Positions 12,810 to 26,200 of a stretch of DNA of 64,000 nucleotides are shown here, in pieces (within the stretch, counting starts at the first letter, position 1; each line of letters starts with the position of its first letter). The stretch comes from Sipunculus nudus. Taxonomy: Eukaryota > Annelida > Sipuncula > Golfingiida > Sipunculidae. The position numbers were made by a program, and so were the translations under genes. A model generated the notes under the pieces. That model was not told the origin of the DNA, searched no databases, and worked only from the letters and a program-made list of their open reading frames with translations. The DNA is taken from the NCBI GenBank assembly GCA_026874595.1, contig CM049320.1, positions 33,144,214 to 33,208,213 on the forward strand, read 5' to 3'.

Positions 12810-15380
12810 TGCATTCCAAAATATATTCAGATTAGATAATTTGTTGGAAGTCTGCTATCAGATTCTTTAGATTATTATGACCTTGCCTTACTGTATGAAC
12901 TTTGACCTTTGACCTCTGAGTAACCTCAGATGACCTTGTTCTGCAGATGTCGGTCAAGTAATATGTTTTCCTTTGACTTGCAGGATGGTTAAAAAAAACC
13001 TTTTGTTGAAATGGATAAATAAATAACGATGAAATTTTTTTCATGAAATTATCCAGATTGTGGATTACCACCCTTGTCAGGTACAGCTGCAAAACCAGAT
13101 GTGTACATTTTATATATCCGTGTTCCTAGCCATCCTAGAAATTGGGGAAAACCTGGTAAATGAGTTTCACTTTTTCATGCTGGGGGGAAAATGCCACAGT
13201 TCAGTAAAGGAATAAATCAGATTTTGTACTCAGACTGCTGCACATAGGCTAGATTTTATTGGAGATGGTGAAACCCTTGCAAAACATTCAAAATGAAGAA
13301 ATCGTAAAATTTCATCCTTGCGAATGTGAAGCCAACCACAGGTTTTTTTCAGGCAGTGGAGCAGATATCCCAGGCTTCTTTGTTCTGTGACTGTTACCAA
13401 ACCTTTCTGTGTTTTGGACTGTCTGTTTTCAACCCTTTCCGTGTTTTGAGCTTTGTGACAAAGCTGTTCTTACATACACAGTGGTAGTAATAAAGCTATC
13501 AAATTGTTTATGTTACTTTAAAGGGCTTTAAGTTTTGTACTTACTTTAGGCGTTAATGGCATAGAAAGAAGTTAAACAGTTCCCAAGCCATCATTAGGCA
13601 TCAATGTAATTTGTAAGAGTATTGTCAAATTACTCCCTTGAATCACAATTGAGTCAGGTTTGAGTAGAATCTTCATTTTTCTCTGTTAGAACATCCCAGC
13701 CTGCATGCAATGTAACTTACAGTGCCTCTATATTTAGAATACATTAAGTTTGATGATCTCTATACAAAGAAGCATCATTGAAGTATCTTTTAAAAAGATG
13801 TGGAATAATCAAACACTAAGGATAGGAGCTTACAAAGGAATAATGAAACTTGTCTTTAATAGTTGTATCCGTAAGCTGATTAAGCAACAATAACAAAAAT
13901 TTTGTTCTCAAAGGTTTCTGTATCTGTTAAATTCTTGATGAATTTTTGTACATCATGAATTCAGAATTTGTTAACTTGCCACTTCAGAGAACTTCAGAGC
14001 AGTTATTTTAACATAGAAACCACATTTGTCTGGAGAATATTGTGGTTGCCTTTTTGTTGGCAAGCGTTTTAAAGTCGTGATATTCGCGAAAGGAAAATTA
14101 ACGCAGAAATGTTATTTCATGAATAAGAGGTCCCATCCTTGAAGTTGAAAAGTAAAAAAGTTGACATTATGAATAAAAATAAATTGTGTATGTTCAAAGA
14201 TTGATATTTAATGAATGATATCAGATTTTTTACAATTGTCTGCAGTTAACAAACAATTTTTTTTTGTTGATAAGGTTTTGTGCACACAATATATGATACA
14301 ATTAATTCTCATAACAATAGTCATACTCTGTGTACAATTATTGTGAGATAGCGAAAAATTGAACCCTCGCAAATCACAGATAAAGTGAAAATTGTGAAAT
14401 TTTAACCCCTTGAATCAAAGTTGGTCCTTGTTCCCAGACATTCTGAAAATCAGGGAAAACCTTGAAAGTGCGGTTACCCTTTTCCAGTCAGGAAAAAGTG
14501 AGAGAATTTGAGAAAAAAAAAAAAACATGTAAAACCAGAGAAAAAAGAGACATTTTGGACAATTTGTTATCTTTTGTCTTGATCTTGACAAACACAGCAC
14601 TTCCACTGGATGTTGAAATTGATGTTAAATCCCCCTCCTCTCCCCCCCCCCCCCAAAAAAAAAAGGATTTCTAAGAATTTATCAGGAAGAAGTAAAAAGA
14701 TATCTGGGATTTCTTTAATATTAAATGCCAAGAACTGTGTCTTTACTGTTCCTATAGAACTTCAAATAGTGTGCATTAGCTTGACTGAATTTTTTGAGTA
14801 TGTGACCTCTGAACCTAAATCAGTGACATTGACAGAACATTGTTGACCAAGAATGCATGATCAGACTTTGACCTATTGTGGATGACCTTGACTGAACTAC
14901 CTTGACCTGGTTTACCTGACTTTGACTGAACTACCTTGAAGGTGGCCTGTGTGCATGACCTTGACTTAACTTTTCTGACCTTGACCTTTGGCTCGGTGTT
15001 TCCATTGTAGTACTCTGATCTCATAGAGGCACTGATCAAGTTTCAAAGCAGCCGACTTGAGGACCAACGCTGCTTTCTTCCTCAAACTACTCAGGTGATC
15101 ACTCATTTCGAGCACGCTTGTATTACAGTATAAGATCCCAGCAGTTCTGCTGTGCTGTTTTGAGGTTGTTTTCCTGCTGTTACTGACTGTCCTAATATTT
15201 CTTCTAACCCTTTGAACCTACTCTGTATATACATCTATGATTCTGCTTTGCATCCCTAATTGGTATATGTATATATATATATATGTATGTATGATACATA
15301 TATAACATATTGTATGCATGCATATAGTATATACCATGTACTTTGTGTATTTGATATTATTTTTATCATTTTTATATAAT

Positions 15381-15425
<45 letters not shown>

Positions 15426-18400
15426 ATGCTGACAATACTAATGTCTGTACATTAACAATACTTATGTCTTCATGGATAATGAAAAAGTGTTGATACATAT
15501 ATCCATCATTGGTCATGTATTATCCTCAAAAAGTCATGATTAGCATGTTATACTAAAGATATACACAGAACCCTGCATGTTCAAGCTGTCCCTGCCAAAA
15601 CCCAGCCCGTGATAACCCTCTGTCATTCATTAAGTGTATCCAGGTGCTTATGACTGAATTAAGAAATTCTCCCACACCAGTCCTCCATACCCCCTGATGT
15701 TGTTGTTTATTATATTGGTGCAGTAAGTCATACAGGTATATGTGGAATGCCGTTATGTAACTGAGCAGTGTTCTTTTGTGGTTGAAGCTTAGTCCAGAAA
15801 GTGATGCTTGCAGCCTCTGGAAGAGGATAAGGGGCATTGCAGATTCTTTATTTGTCCAATGCTTGTCTGCTACATTTTTTCCAATGTCTAAATGAGACTG
15901 GTCAAGTGTTTTACTCCAGATAAACTGAATATGGTATGCCATTCCATCTGGCGGCTATGTGCTTATCCGGTACTGAAATCCTTCTTTAATTGGGGATATG
16001 GACTTGGTAAAAAAAAGTGTTATTCCATTTTTTTAACAATACATGTCCCCTCAGTTACAACCAAACTCTGTAGAGCTTGCACTTTACATGTAGATTCTCC
16101 CTGGGATGCTAGCTCAAAGTCCATTTGTGTCACATCCTCACAGCCTTAAGGTGAATCCTGATAGGTTAATTTCTCCCAAGTTTCTCATAACTGCTCATGG
16201 GGGCTGCCATTTTGCATACACTAAAACCTGGATGTCACAGGTGGCATGTCGAAATTAGGGGCATATACCATGACTACTAAAGTAACAAAAAGTCAGCAGC
16301 ATGTTTTACTCTAGATTTACTAAATATGGTATGCCCTTATTTCCTTTTTTGCCCTTGCTTTGCAATGATTTCATTTCAGAAACACAGGGAGGGGGAGTGT
16401 CTGTAATTATGTGAAGCACTGGCTAACTTCCCTTTCATACATTGAGATGAATTCCAGTCTCATTTGGTGAACAAACCTAACACATCGGTGATGGGTGGTG
16501 TAAACTGGAGGAGTCTGCCAAGCCCCATTTCTTTCCCTACTGGAGACTGCAAACATCCAGTCTGGACTAGCTAAGGCTGTAAAATGTATATGCTATAATA
16601 ATGCCTGTTTGTTGAACACCTGGCTGTGCTTATGCTTCCATTTTAATGCATAAAGTGGACTACTAAATATATGCTTAGTTTTAGTATTGACTTATTTAAT
16701 GTTATATGTTTATCATAATTTCATAGCTGGGTCATTTCTTTTCTAACAGATTGAATATCTTGGTAAACACATTTTTTTTCTTCAGTAATTCTTTACATCT
16801 ACTTTTGATCTTTATTCTGTGTTTTACTAACGCAAATTATGAGAAAGGTTATCTCTGTGTTTTACATGTCATGGGTAACTAATGATTATTCATGAGGTCT
16901 AATTAATAATCAGGTGGTGTGATGAATATTCATGAGTATTTAATCCTTTCCAGCTGCCAGTAGGGGTTGACAGAGTTGACTCGAAGTTCAGTCCCCTTGT
17001 AGAGGTAAGTAAATACCGAGTTTCCATGGTTACTAGATTAAAGTAAAGGTATTGCTGACTCGTGATATACGAGGACTGAGGTTGGATTTCAAATTTGCAA
17101 ACAATTGCGGTGGAAAATCGTGAAATTGAAACCATCATGAATAAGAAGCTCCATTCACACATCTAAACATTCATTTGTATGATACCCTTATTGGCTTATC
17201 CAATGTATATAAATAAGTTATTAATGCATAAAGTGTCAAAAGTTTTATGACAAAATGTGGTTATATATGTATAATGAATTGTAACTAATCTTTTACGTTA
17301 ACTGAAAATCCAAGGTTGATATTATAAATATAATAGATGTTTAATAATAAATGTAATATCTGTCAATAATGAATGTCCCATCCTTGATACAAGGAGCAAT
17401 TGATTAAATTTTGGGGGTGATCCCGATCACAATATGGATCCAGGAGTATTTTAAAGGGTAAATGCTGCAGTTCTCACCATGCCATATAGGGGTAATGAAC
17501 TGCCTTGGCAGAGGTCTGTGCTCAGTGCTCATTTCTAGATTAAAAACTGTTTTGCTGGTATGAACAAGATCAGGAGGGAATTGTGATACCGGTACCATTG
17601 ATTATGTAGCATTGAAATAAGGAATAGTAAGATAAGATTTCACTTATCCATACCAACAAACAAGCAAGGCCGTATCATAGAGATTGCAATTTCTGAGAAC
17701 GGATTGATCAAGGTGGTTCAACGACTTAGAATGTTATTTTTTTAACAAATTAAGATTTTCATGCGGCAGTCTTTGGCCATGTATCTTAATTTCATGCACA
17801 AAGAGAGTATTATACCATTTTTCTTGTGTTAACCCAGAGTGTATTTATGTTAATCTAAGCATGATTAGGCCCTCACTGTAACAGGAGTCAGTCACAGGTT
17901 ATTTACTAATGGATTCCCATCATGTACACACAGCAACCTCTTTGGCAGTTACTAAGTGACAACACCTGTAAATGAACACAGGTGTGATAACAAATTATCA
18001 GTTCTTATCCAGGTGTGCTTACATTAGATAAAGTAGCAAAAACTTTCATTTACACTCCACTCTTTGTTTAATTACCAGTTACTTCAGTTTAATATTTTTC
18101 TAATAATATTTCTTCGGATTAATTATTTGAAACTAATCAACTTATTTGTGTGGGATGACTGGCCAGAGTCTGTTGTTTTTTGTAGCAACCTGAGCCATTA
18201 TTAAGCAGCTAGAATTAAAAAAAAACACTTTTCAATTATTTCTGGTTCTGAACCAATTTTCCATTTAAATGGAAATTATTTTATACATTTATTTGCCCCA
18301 TATTATATCCCCCCAAATTTTACATGGATATTTTCATATACCCTGCCAAGACAGGCCTATTATGGCATAAGCAGATTTCGGTAGTTTGTCTGTCTGTCTG

Positions 18401-19956
18401 TCTGTCTGATAATTTTCAGTGTAGCTGTGATAACAAGCCAGAGATTTGCTGGATTCACTAAAATTATTATTTATCCATAGATTTTACCATAGTTTGATTT
18501 CATGCTTATTAAATGAGTTCAGAGGTCACCAAGCTTCTTTGAGGTGTTGCCATGAAAACTTACCAGAAATATGATGGATTATCATAAAAACTCCCTATGA
18601 AGTATAAATATTAACCAATACTTTCTAACCTGAATTCAGTTATCTGCAAAAGTTGCGCACATATAATGAGGTCAGAGGTCACAACATATTAGCATTCTTA
18701 CAGTGCTCTGGTTTCCCGTTTTGTTCCTGCATGTACAGACAGATTTACATACACACAAGGATGAAAAATCATAGACTTATGTATTAACATATCCTCATAC
18801 ATCATAATTGAAAGAAAAATATTCATATTGAGGGCACTATAGTGGTAAACTCATAATTTCAACATGTGACTTCCAGGAAAGGGGACATGTATCAGTAAAG
18901 TTTAGAGCAGATTAGTGCTTTTTGTTGACCACACCCAGATCCTCAATTTATTAAAGGATATTACAGAGGACTAAAAAAAATCATTAAAAAAAATAATCCA
19001 TCCTAATAATAAATAAATTTGTGTTTGAATTATATTATCTGTGTTTACCAGATGTCTGTCAAAGAATAGCACTGTTTTGTACTTCCAGAATTACCCAAAT
19101 TAAAAGAAAACACTGTTTCTGTATTCCAGTAATAAGTTCCAATTATAATATTATTTTTTTCTATGACTTTAAATCCAATATGTAATTTTATGTATTTTTA
19201 AAAATATAACAGAGTCACTGCAAAGTTCAGTTCATAAAAAGTTGTTACAAAATGCATGTGTACAGTTGGAAGAAACTGACCTGCCCTTTTACCTACTAAA
19301 AGCTTTGTCTGTCCTGCACGACGTTGGGAAACTAGAGAAAACACTTTTTTATCAATGAATAAAATGAAATTTATTGCAAGGTCAAATAACAGACAACGGA
19401 CTCCCTGAGGATCAGTCTGAGTTCTGCTCCGGGAGAACTGTTTGGATCTCGCTTTCTCATTAGTCCCTGACATATAGAAGGAGGGTTTTATTGGTCTCGG
19501 CAGAATCCATTTCGATTAGAAAATTGAATGCCCTCCTGGATGCCCAGGGCATGACATTGGTTCGGAATAAAACAATTCTCTGAAACCCTTTCATTTTAGG
19601 TTATCATTTCGGGTTTTTACTAACAAGTTGAATTTGCTATTTGTAAAAATATGTTAGATTGCCATTTACCTTAAAATGTTCATATATTTGAATATCTGAG
19701 AATTTATTTCAAAGTAATAATTAGCAATGAAACATAGGATAAGACTATGGATTAATAGTAACTGATCTAATTAGTAAACCTGAATTTCAGAAGTCTTTAA
19801 CATAAAACATCTTTCATTAAAATGAGGCTGCATTCATCTGCCTTAAACTACAAGTAAAGACAAGAAAAGTATAGACATTAAATGTTAAACATAACTCACA
19901 TTTGTTAAATGTTCAGATTTTTTTTTTTTTGTTTCCCTCTGATATACATAGAATCA

Positions 19957-20035
<79 letters not shown>

Positions 20036-20229
20036 GTGAAACCTCGTTGTGTCAAAATCGCTTAGGTCGAATACCCACACACACACACAGTGAAACCTCG
20101 TTGTGTCAAAATCGCTTAGGTCGAATACCCTGCTTATGTCGAAGTTACAGACTCGATATTCCGGACAATCCCTTGATTGAGGGTCCCTTCGACTTTGAAT
20201 GAGGTTTCACTGTATATATATATATATAT

Positions 20230-20278
<49 letters not shown>

Positions 20279-23200
20279 TAGTATATTTGATAATTTCCAA
20301 TATAAATGTTATATTGTGTGTGCCTGGTTGGCCAACTGTTATTGTATCTTTGGTAGGTATGATATAGGGTTAAATCAGGTCTATTTCAACATTTACACTT
20401 AACCTGGATGCCAGCTGACTGTGCTTCACAATTATCATTGACAGCTGTTAAAAGAACCAGGACCTTACCCCATGGTGGCTCAACCAAGTCTTGGTGGTTA
20501 CTGGGTGGACAACGGTGACCTTGACAGTCCGACCTCCGAACATGCCAGTATGACCAGCCTCGAATCAGGCACACAGTATAAGCTGGAGATGGACGAAACA
20601 GCAAAATGTTATCGAAGGCATTTCATCGGAAAAGTAAGTCTCTCTTACAAATACCTTTCATTGTTTGATCTTGTCAAAAATTTTGAGTCCACAACTGTTA
20701 TAGTACTTGGATCATAGTTACTGATTATAGTCTAACTGTTGTCATAGTAATGGAGGGTATAGCCTTGATATTACCTTAATTACTGATTATCATCTGACTG
20801 TTGTCATAGTAACTTAGGGTATAATCTTGATAAAGCCTTAGTTACTGATCATACTGTGGTTGCTGCCATAGCAACTGAAGGTAGCATTTTGATATATCCT
20901 TACAATTACTGATCCGCCAGGTTGCTGTCATAGTAACTAAGGGTATATAGTCTTGATGCACTGTTGCCATAGTTACTGTGGATGCATTTTTGGTCTTGTC
21001 ATAATAATGAGATTACAACTTGGCTGCTGTTATAGTCAGTGAATTGAAAATCTGGCCCTTGCCAAAATACCAGGTTGCCATAGCAATATTGAGTACCCTT
21101 TCACTTTCAAAGTGATAACATGCACTGTTAATGTATGGTCTTAAGGCCAAAAAATGAGGTATGGTTCTCAGGCACTTATTTTCAGAAATCTTTGCGGGTG
21201 GGTGGTATTTTATTTCTGACTTTTTTTGTATGTTTCAATTAAAATGTCATATAATCACGGAAAGAATGAAAACAACAAGAGTTTTTTGCTAAACAGGTAA
21301 AAGCACTACATAAATTGAAGTAGTTTATGATTGAAAAAGTAAACTATATTAAAAGTTGAGACTGCCAGTCATAAAAATGCATTTATTTCTATGTCCCCTT
21401 ATATAAATATATTTATTTTCTTTATTTTTTTTTTCAGGAACATTTAAATTTTTACGCACTAGATGACTATCTGGGACCATTGATAATGTCCATGAAGACG
21501 GAGGTCATATCATCAAATGAACATGTCAGAGTTGTGCTGCGGTAAGTACCAACCAGGTTGTATATTACTTCAGGTGACACTTGTTGATCTGTAAACACAG
21601 TTTAAATCTGGTTAAGTGTGTAATTAAATTCTGAAGTGGTAGTCCATATGTGGAACAGTCACACAAATTTGGATGTTAGCGTTTATGCATGTGCTACCAT
21701 CTAGGTGTCATTGGTTGAACTAAATTTTTGGATGGCTAGTGCTTCCATCTGCTGTCTGTATAATACACAACTTGTTATCAGCCAACTTCTAAAAAAGAAT
21801 AAATTTCTCATTCCTTTTGTAATCTACTTATTCTTGCAAGCTTTCATATTTTATATTAAATTATAAAATAATCTATTATAATAATAATAATAATTATTGG
21901 TAATGATTATAAAACAAACTTTTTAACTAGAAATAGAGAATTGTTTTTGCAGACTATTTATATAGGCCTTAATACAAGAATACTTCATTATTTAGTTAAA
22001 ATTACATATAAGGCTTGCACTATAATCTTTAAATATATCATTACATACCAGATTCTATTGATCACAGCAAAATATGTGAAAATGTGAAATTTCAGAATTT
22101 GCTGGAAGATTACGAATAATGTGCTGCAAATCTAGAAATGATGCATATGATTAATTACAAAAAGTTTGGTCCATTTTCCATGATACCAATTTGAATTCTT
22201 TGAAGATGATATAAGCATTTAAGAATGTACATTACTAAGGACTTCACGCCCAATCACCAAAAATTAATTAATTTGCAAAATTAAGTATCGTTGATTGATG
22301 CAGAATATTACTGTGATGTGGCCTTGTTGTGGGATAGAAACCTTAATCGCATATGTATAGGATTATGGTTGTACATTTTCCAGGGATCTGAGATCACCAA
22401 ACAATAAAAAAAAAGTATCAAGTCATTTTAGACTAAAACCTCATAAGTACTCATCACAGGTTCACTTTTTTACTGACAGACTATTGATTGATGTGTTACA
22501 GAACAAGAAATGGAACAAGCCACGAAATCTTGCCCTGTACCTGTTTAGAATCACATAGTCCAGCAAAGATTGCCAAGGTAAATAGTTCAGTATCAGCCCA
22601 CATGGTGTCATTCCCACAATTATATGTTATGGTATTCACATATGAAATGGTCAAAGTCCATTATATGTCTACTAAAATCCCAAGCAGGCCACGGATTTTA
22701 CCTCTATTTTTTTTTTTGCACACTGTTTTTAGCTCAGCTGACTATAAGTCATCTGAGCTATAGTCGTGGTCCATTGTCCGTCGTCCGTCCGTCTGTCCGT
22801 CCGTCCGTCCGTAGATGTGGCACGTTTTGAAACCGTAAGACCTAGGAATCCAAAATTCAGCTTAATGTTAGATATCCCCAAGATCTCCTACCAAACCGAA
22901 AACTGGGTCTTTGCGACTTCGTTCCTTTGAGAAATTAAGGAAAAACCTCATTTTTTTATTAAAATCCTATTTTCACACTTCAGGACTGCCTAATATCAAA
23001 ACCACTCATCTGTTTTTCCTCATATTTACCATAAATAATCCTCTATATAGTTCCTATGTACATGCCAGAAATTGGGTCTGTATTATATAATTTAAAAAAG
23101 TTATGGGCCCAAACATAATGCATTTTGTAAATAATCAGGAAAAAAATTTGATCTCTTAACACAACACTTGTTAAAGCTAAGCACTTTTTTTCTAGTAATA

Positions 23201-26200
23201 TAACTTTTTTTAATCAAAATTAAATTGTATACCCAAAATTTGATCAAAAACTTTTAAATTTTTTAAAATATTAGCAAAAATAAAAAAATGGTACCTTAAA
23301 CTTTGCCCAACTTTGACCATGGCACGTTTTCTTCCTGTAACTGCTGTGGATTAAATTTTCAAAGCATGTTTTTGTTAGCATTTCAACTGTTAACATTTAA
23401 AATTTGAAACCAGTTGATCAAAAACTGTAGATTTTATTCAAGTTTTCAAGCACCATGTCACATATTGTTTACATCAACCTAGTGTTATGCAGTTTGCTAG
23501 AGCTCAGCTCCCCAGCTTCAGCTCTAAGTTCCTTAAATTAGGCATACAGTAAGATGTCTCCAAAATCCCCTACCATGCCAAGAATTTGGTCACCAGAACT
23601 TAATTCCTTTGAGATATTAATGAAAAACTTCATTTTTTCATTAAAAACCCTTTGTTACACTTCAGGACTGCCTAGTATCAAAACCACTGATCTGACTTTG
23701 ATCATATATAATATACATATTTTTCTATACATTCGCTATGCACATGCCAGAAATGATGTCAGTATTGCGTAATTGTTTTAAGTTATGTGCACAAACAAAA
23801 TTGACTTTGTAAAAAATCAGGAAAAATATTTACTCAGGTTACATGAAAATTATTGAAGCTAGAGAATTTTTTTCAAGTATATAACTTTGTTTAATTAAGA
23901 TTCAATTGTATGCCCAAAATTAGATCTGTATTTTGTAAATTTTATAAGGTATTAGCATAAACATAAAATCAATACCAGAAATTTTACCAAACTTTGACCA
24001 TGGCAAATTTTTTTCCTGTGAGTACTGTTGATATAGTTTTCTCAGAATGTAAACATAAGTATTTAATGTGTTTAAATCGTAAATTTGAAACTAAAAGGTT
24101 GAAATTAGGCTAGTTATTAAATTTTATCTTGAGGCTCTATTGTAGTCACTTGCTTTGTTCCAGATGCAGGTAGGCCACTCCAGGTCACTGGAAGTCAGCT
24201 ATGCCAGGGTTCCTGATTTGTTTCAGTCACTGGGGGAGATCCCCTGCTGTGACAGGTGTACAATTGTTCTCATATCACACCCCCTCCCCCCCATGAATAT
24301 ATAAATATACATTTGTATGCATGATTTGGTGTTACATGACAAGATTGAGATTTATGATGATGCAATTTAGAATTATGAATCAACGTTTATATTCAGAAAT
24401 ATATGTTATATTGGAAATGTATACAAATTAAACTTAAAATAAAAAAATGAGGATCTAATACAAACATGTGTTCATTATTTTCGAGCCTCAGCAGAATTGG
24501 AGATTAGGCTTTGCTTGCCCTGAATGTTTATGCAAAAGTGTTGTTAATCCCATCTCTTCTCCCCCCCCCCCCCCCCCCCCGGCTGTCATTGATCCTTAGC
24601 ACCTCACCGTCACCTGTGCACTGGGACATTAGTTATTATTGCAAATGTGTACAATTTTTTCAATTTGAAAGATAATTGGATTAAAAAACATTTAGATCTA
24701 ATATTGAAACATATTCTTGCCCCAGGAGAATGGAACATAAAGTGATCAGCTCTTGTCTGTCCATCATCTCTCAATTATCATTAAATATATATACTAATTA
24801 TGAAATTTTTCCTTTAAGCACTGTTGAAATAACTTTCATATGCTGTATGTGTATGGATTTAAGCCATTAAAGTCTGAAATTTGAAAGCAATTTATGTATT
24901 CAGATGTGTAATATTGCAGATGAAAAACTTTAAAATATTAAAATATATTATCAGCTTTGTTTGTCTAACAGTCTGTCTGTCCTTTTTTAAATATTATGTA
25001 ATTGTGAATGAACTATTTAATCCTGTAAGTATTGTTGAATTAAGTGGAAATCCTATATGTATATACACTATGTTAATACAGAGATGTTGTAACTCCGATC
25101 ATTCCAGCCCTCCCCCCCCCCCAACCACCACCACCAGGTCCTTGCATCTGGGAACTGGAGACATCAGTTATATTTCAACTGTATACATTTTATAAAATAA
25201 AAATACATATATTTAATAATATATATTATGTAAAATAGATCAAATTGAGCAAATGTGTAAACTACTGAACTGTCAACAAATTATCAAAAAGCCAGCCAAT
25301 GATCATGGTAATAATATACATCTTATGTTCACAAACTGCTCACATGCTTCAATTTTGACATTAGAGAATGCATGGTTTGGTCACAAAATATAATTTGCAA
25401 CAATTTCTCACTCATCAATACAAATCAATCATGTCAACCAGCCATGGCATATATTACCTTTTCCTCTTAGACTTGATCTCCATTATTATTTTAGATTTTT
25501 ACTTTCAAGGTCAACTTCAGCTGAGCACAGTGACCCATATTTATAGCACCATGTCTTGAATGTTTACATCAAGTCATTGGTTAACAGTGTTCCAGGCTGT
25601 TACATAACACCTTCACTCCTTGCCGTACTGCTTCTGTGAGTGTCTGGGTCAGGCTGGGTCAGGCAGTAATTACCAGAGAGCCTTTCTCCTCTCTCTCTTT
25701 CCCTTTCTCTCTTTCTAGCTCTCTTTTCTCTCTCTCTTTCTCTCTCTCTCACCCCTATGCCTCCCTCCCTCCACCCCATTCTGTTGACAGGTACTATAAA
25801 CCTAATTTATTAGATATATATGTTGATGCTATTAAGAAATGTGAATCAACTGAAATATTCACATATATATGTTATACTCTAAATGTATAGTTACATTTTC
25901 AAACCTGTAAAAAAATGATGTTATAAAAAAAGGAATTTATGTAAAAATTGTTCATAAATTCCTGGCTCAGAAGAATGGGAATTAAAATTATTTGCTTTGT
26001 TTCCCTAGCTTTCTTGCCTGTTTTAAATATTTAATAATTATGAATAAACTTTTTTTTCCTGTAAGCTCTGATTAATTAAATTTCATATCCTGTACATATA
26101 TGCAAGGGTATTGTAACTCCCACCATCCCCTTCCCCCACCCCACTAAGTCCTTGCTCCTTCTCACTGTCAACAATAGTGCTATTGCTATAGCATAAAATT

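Noticed and set aside
15553-15942. 129-codon open frame on the - strand in Rap1GAP intron 3
   Set aside because: No recognisable domain, no paired splice sites or signals, and composition like the surrounding intron; lies antisense inside an intron. Probably chance.
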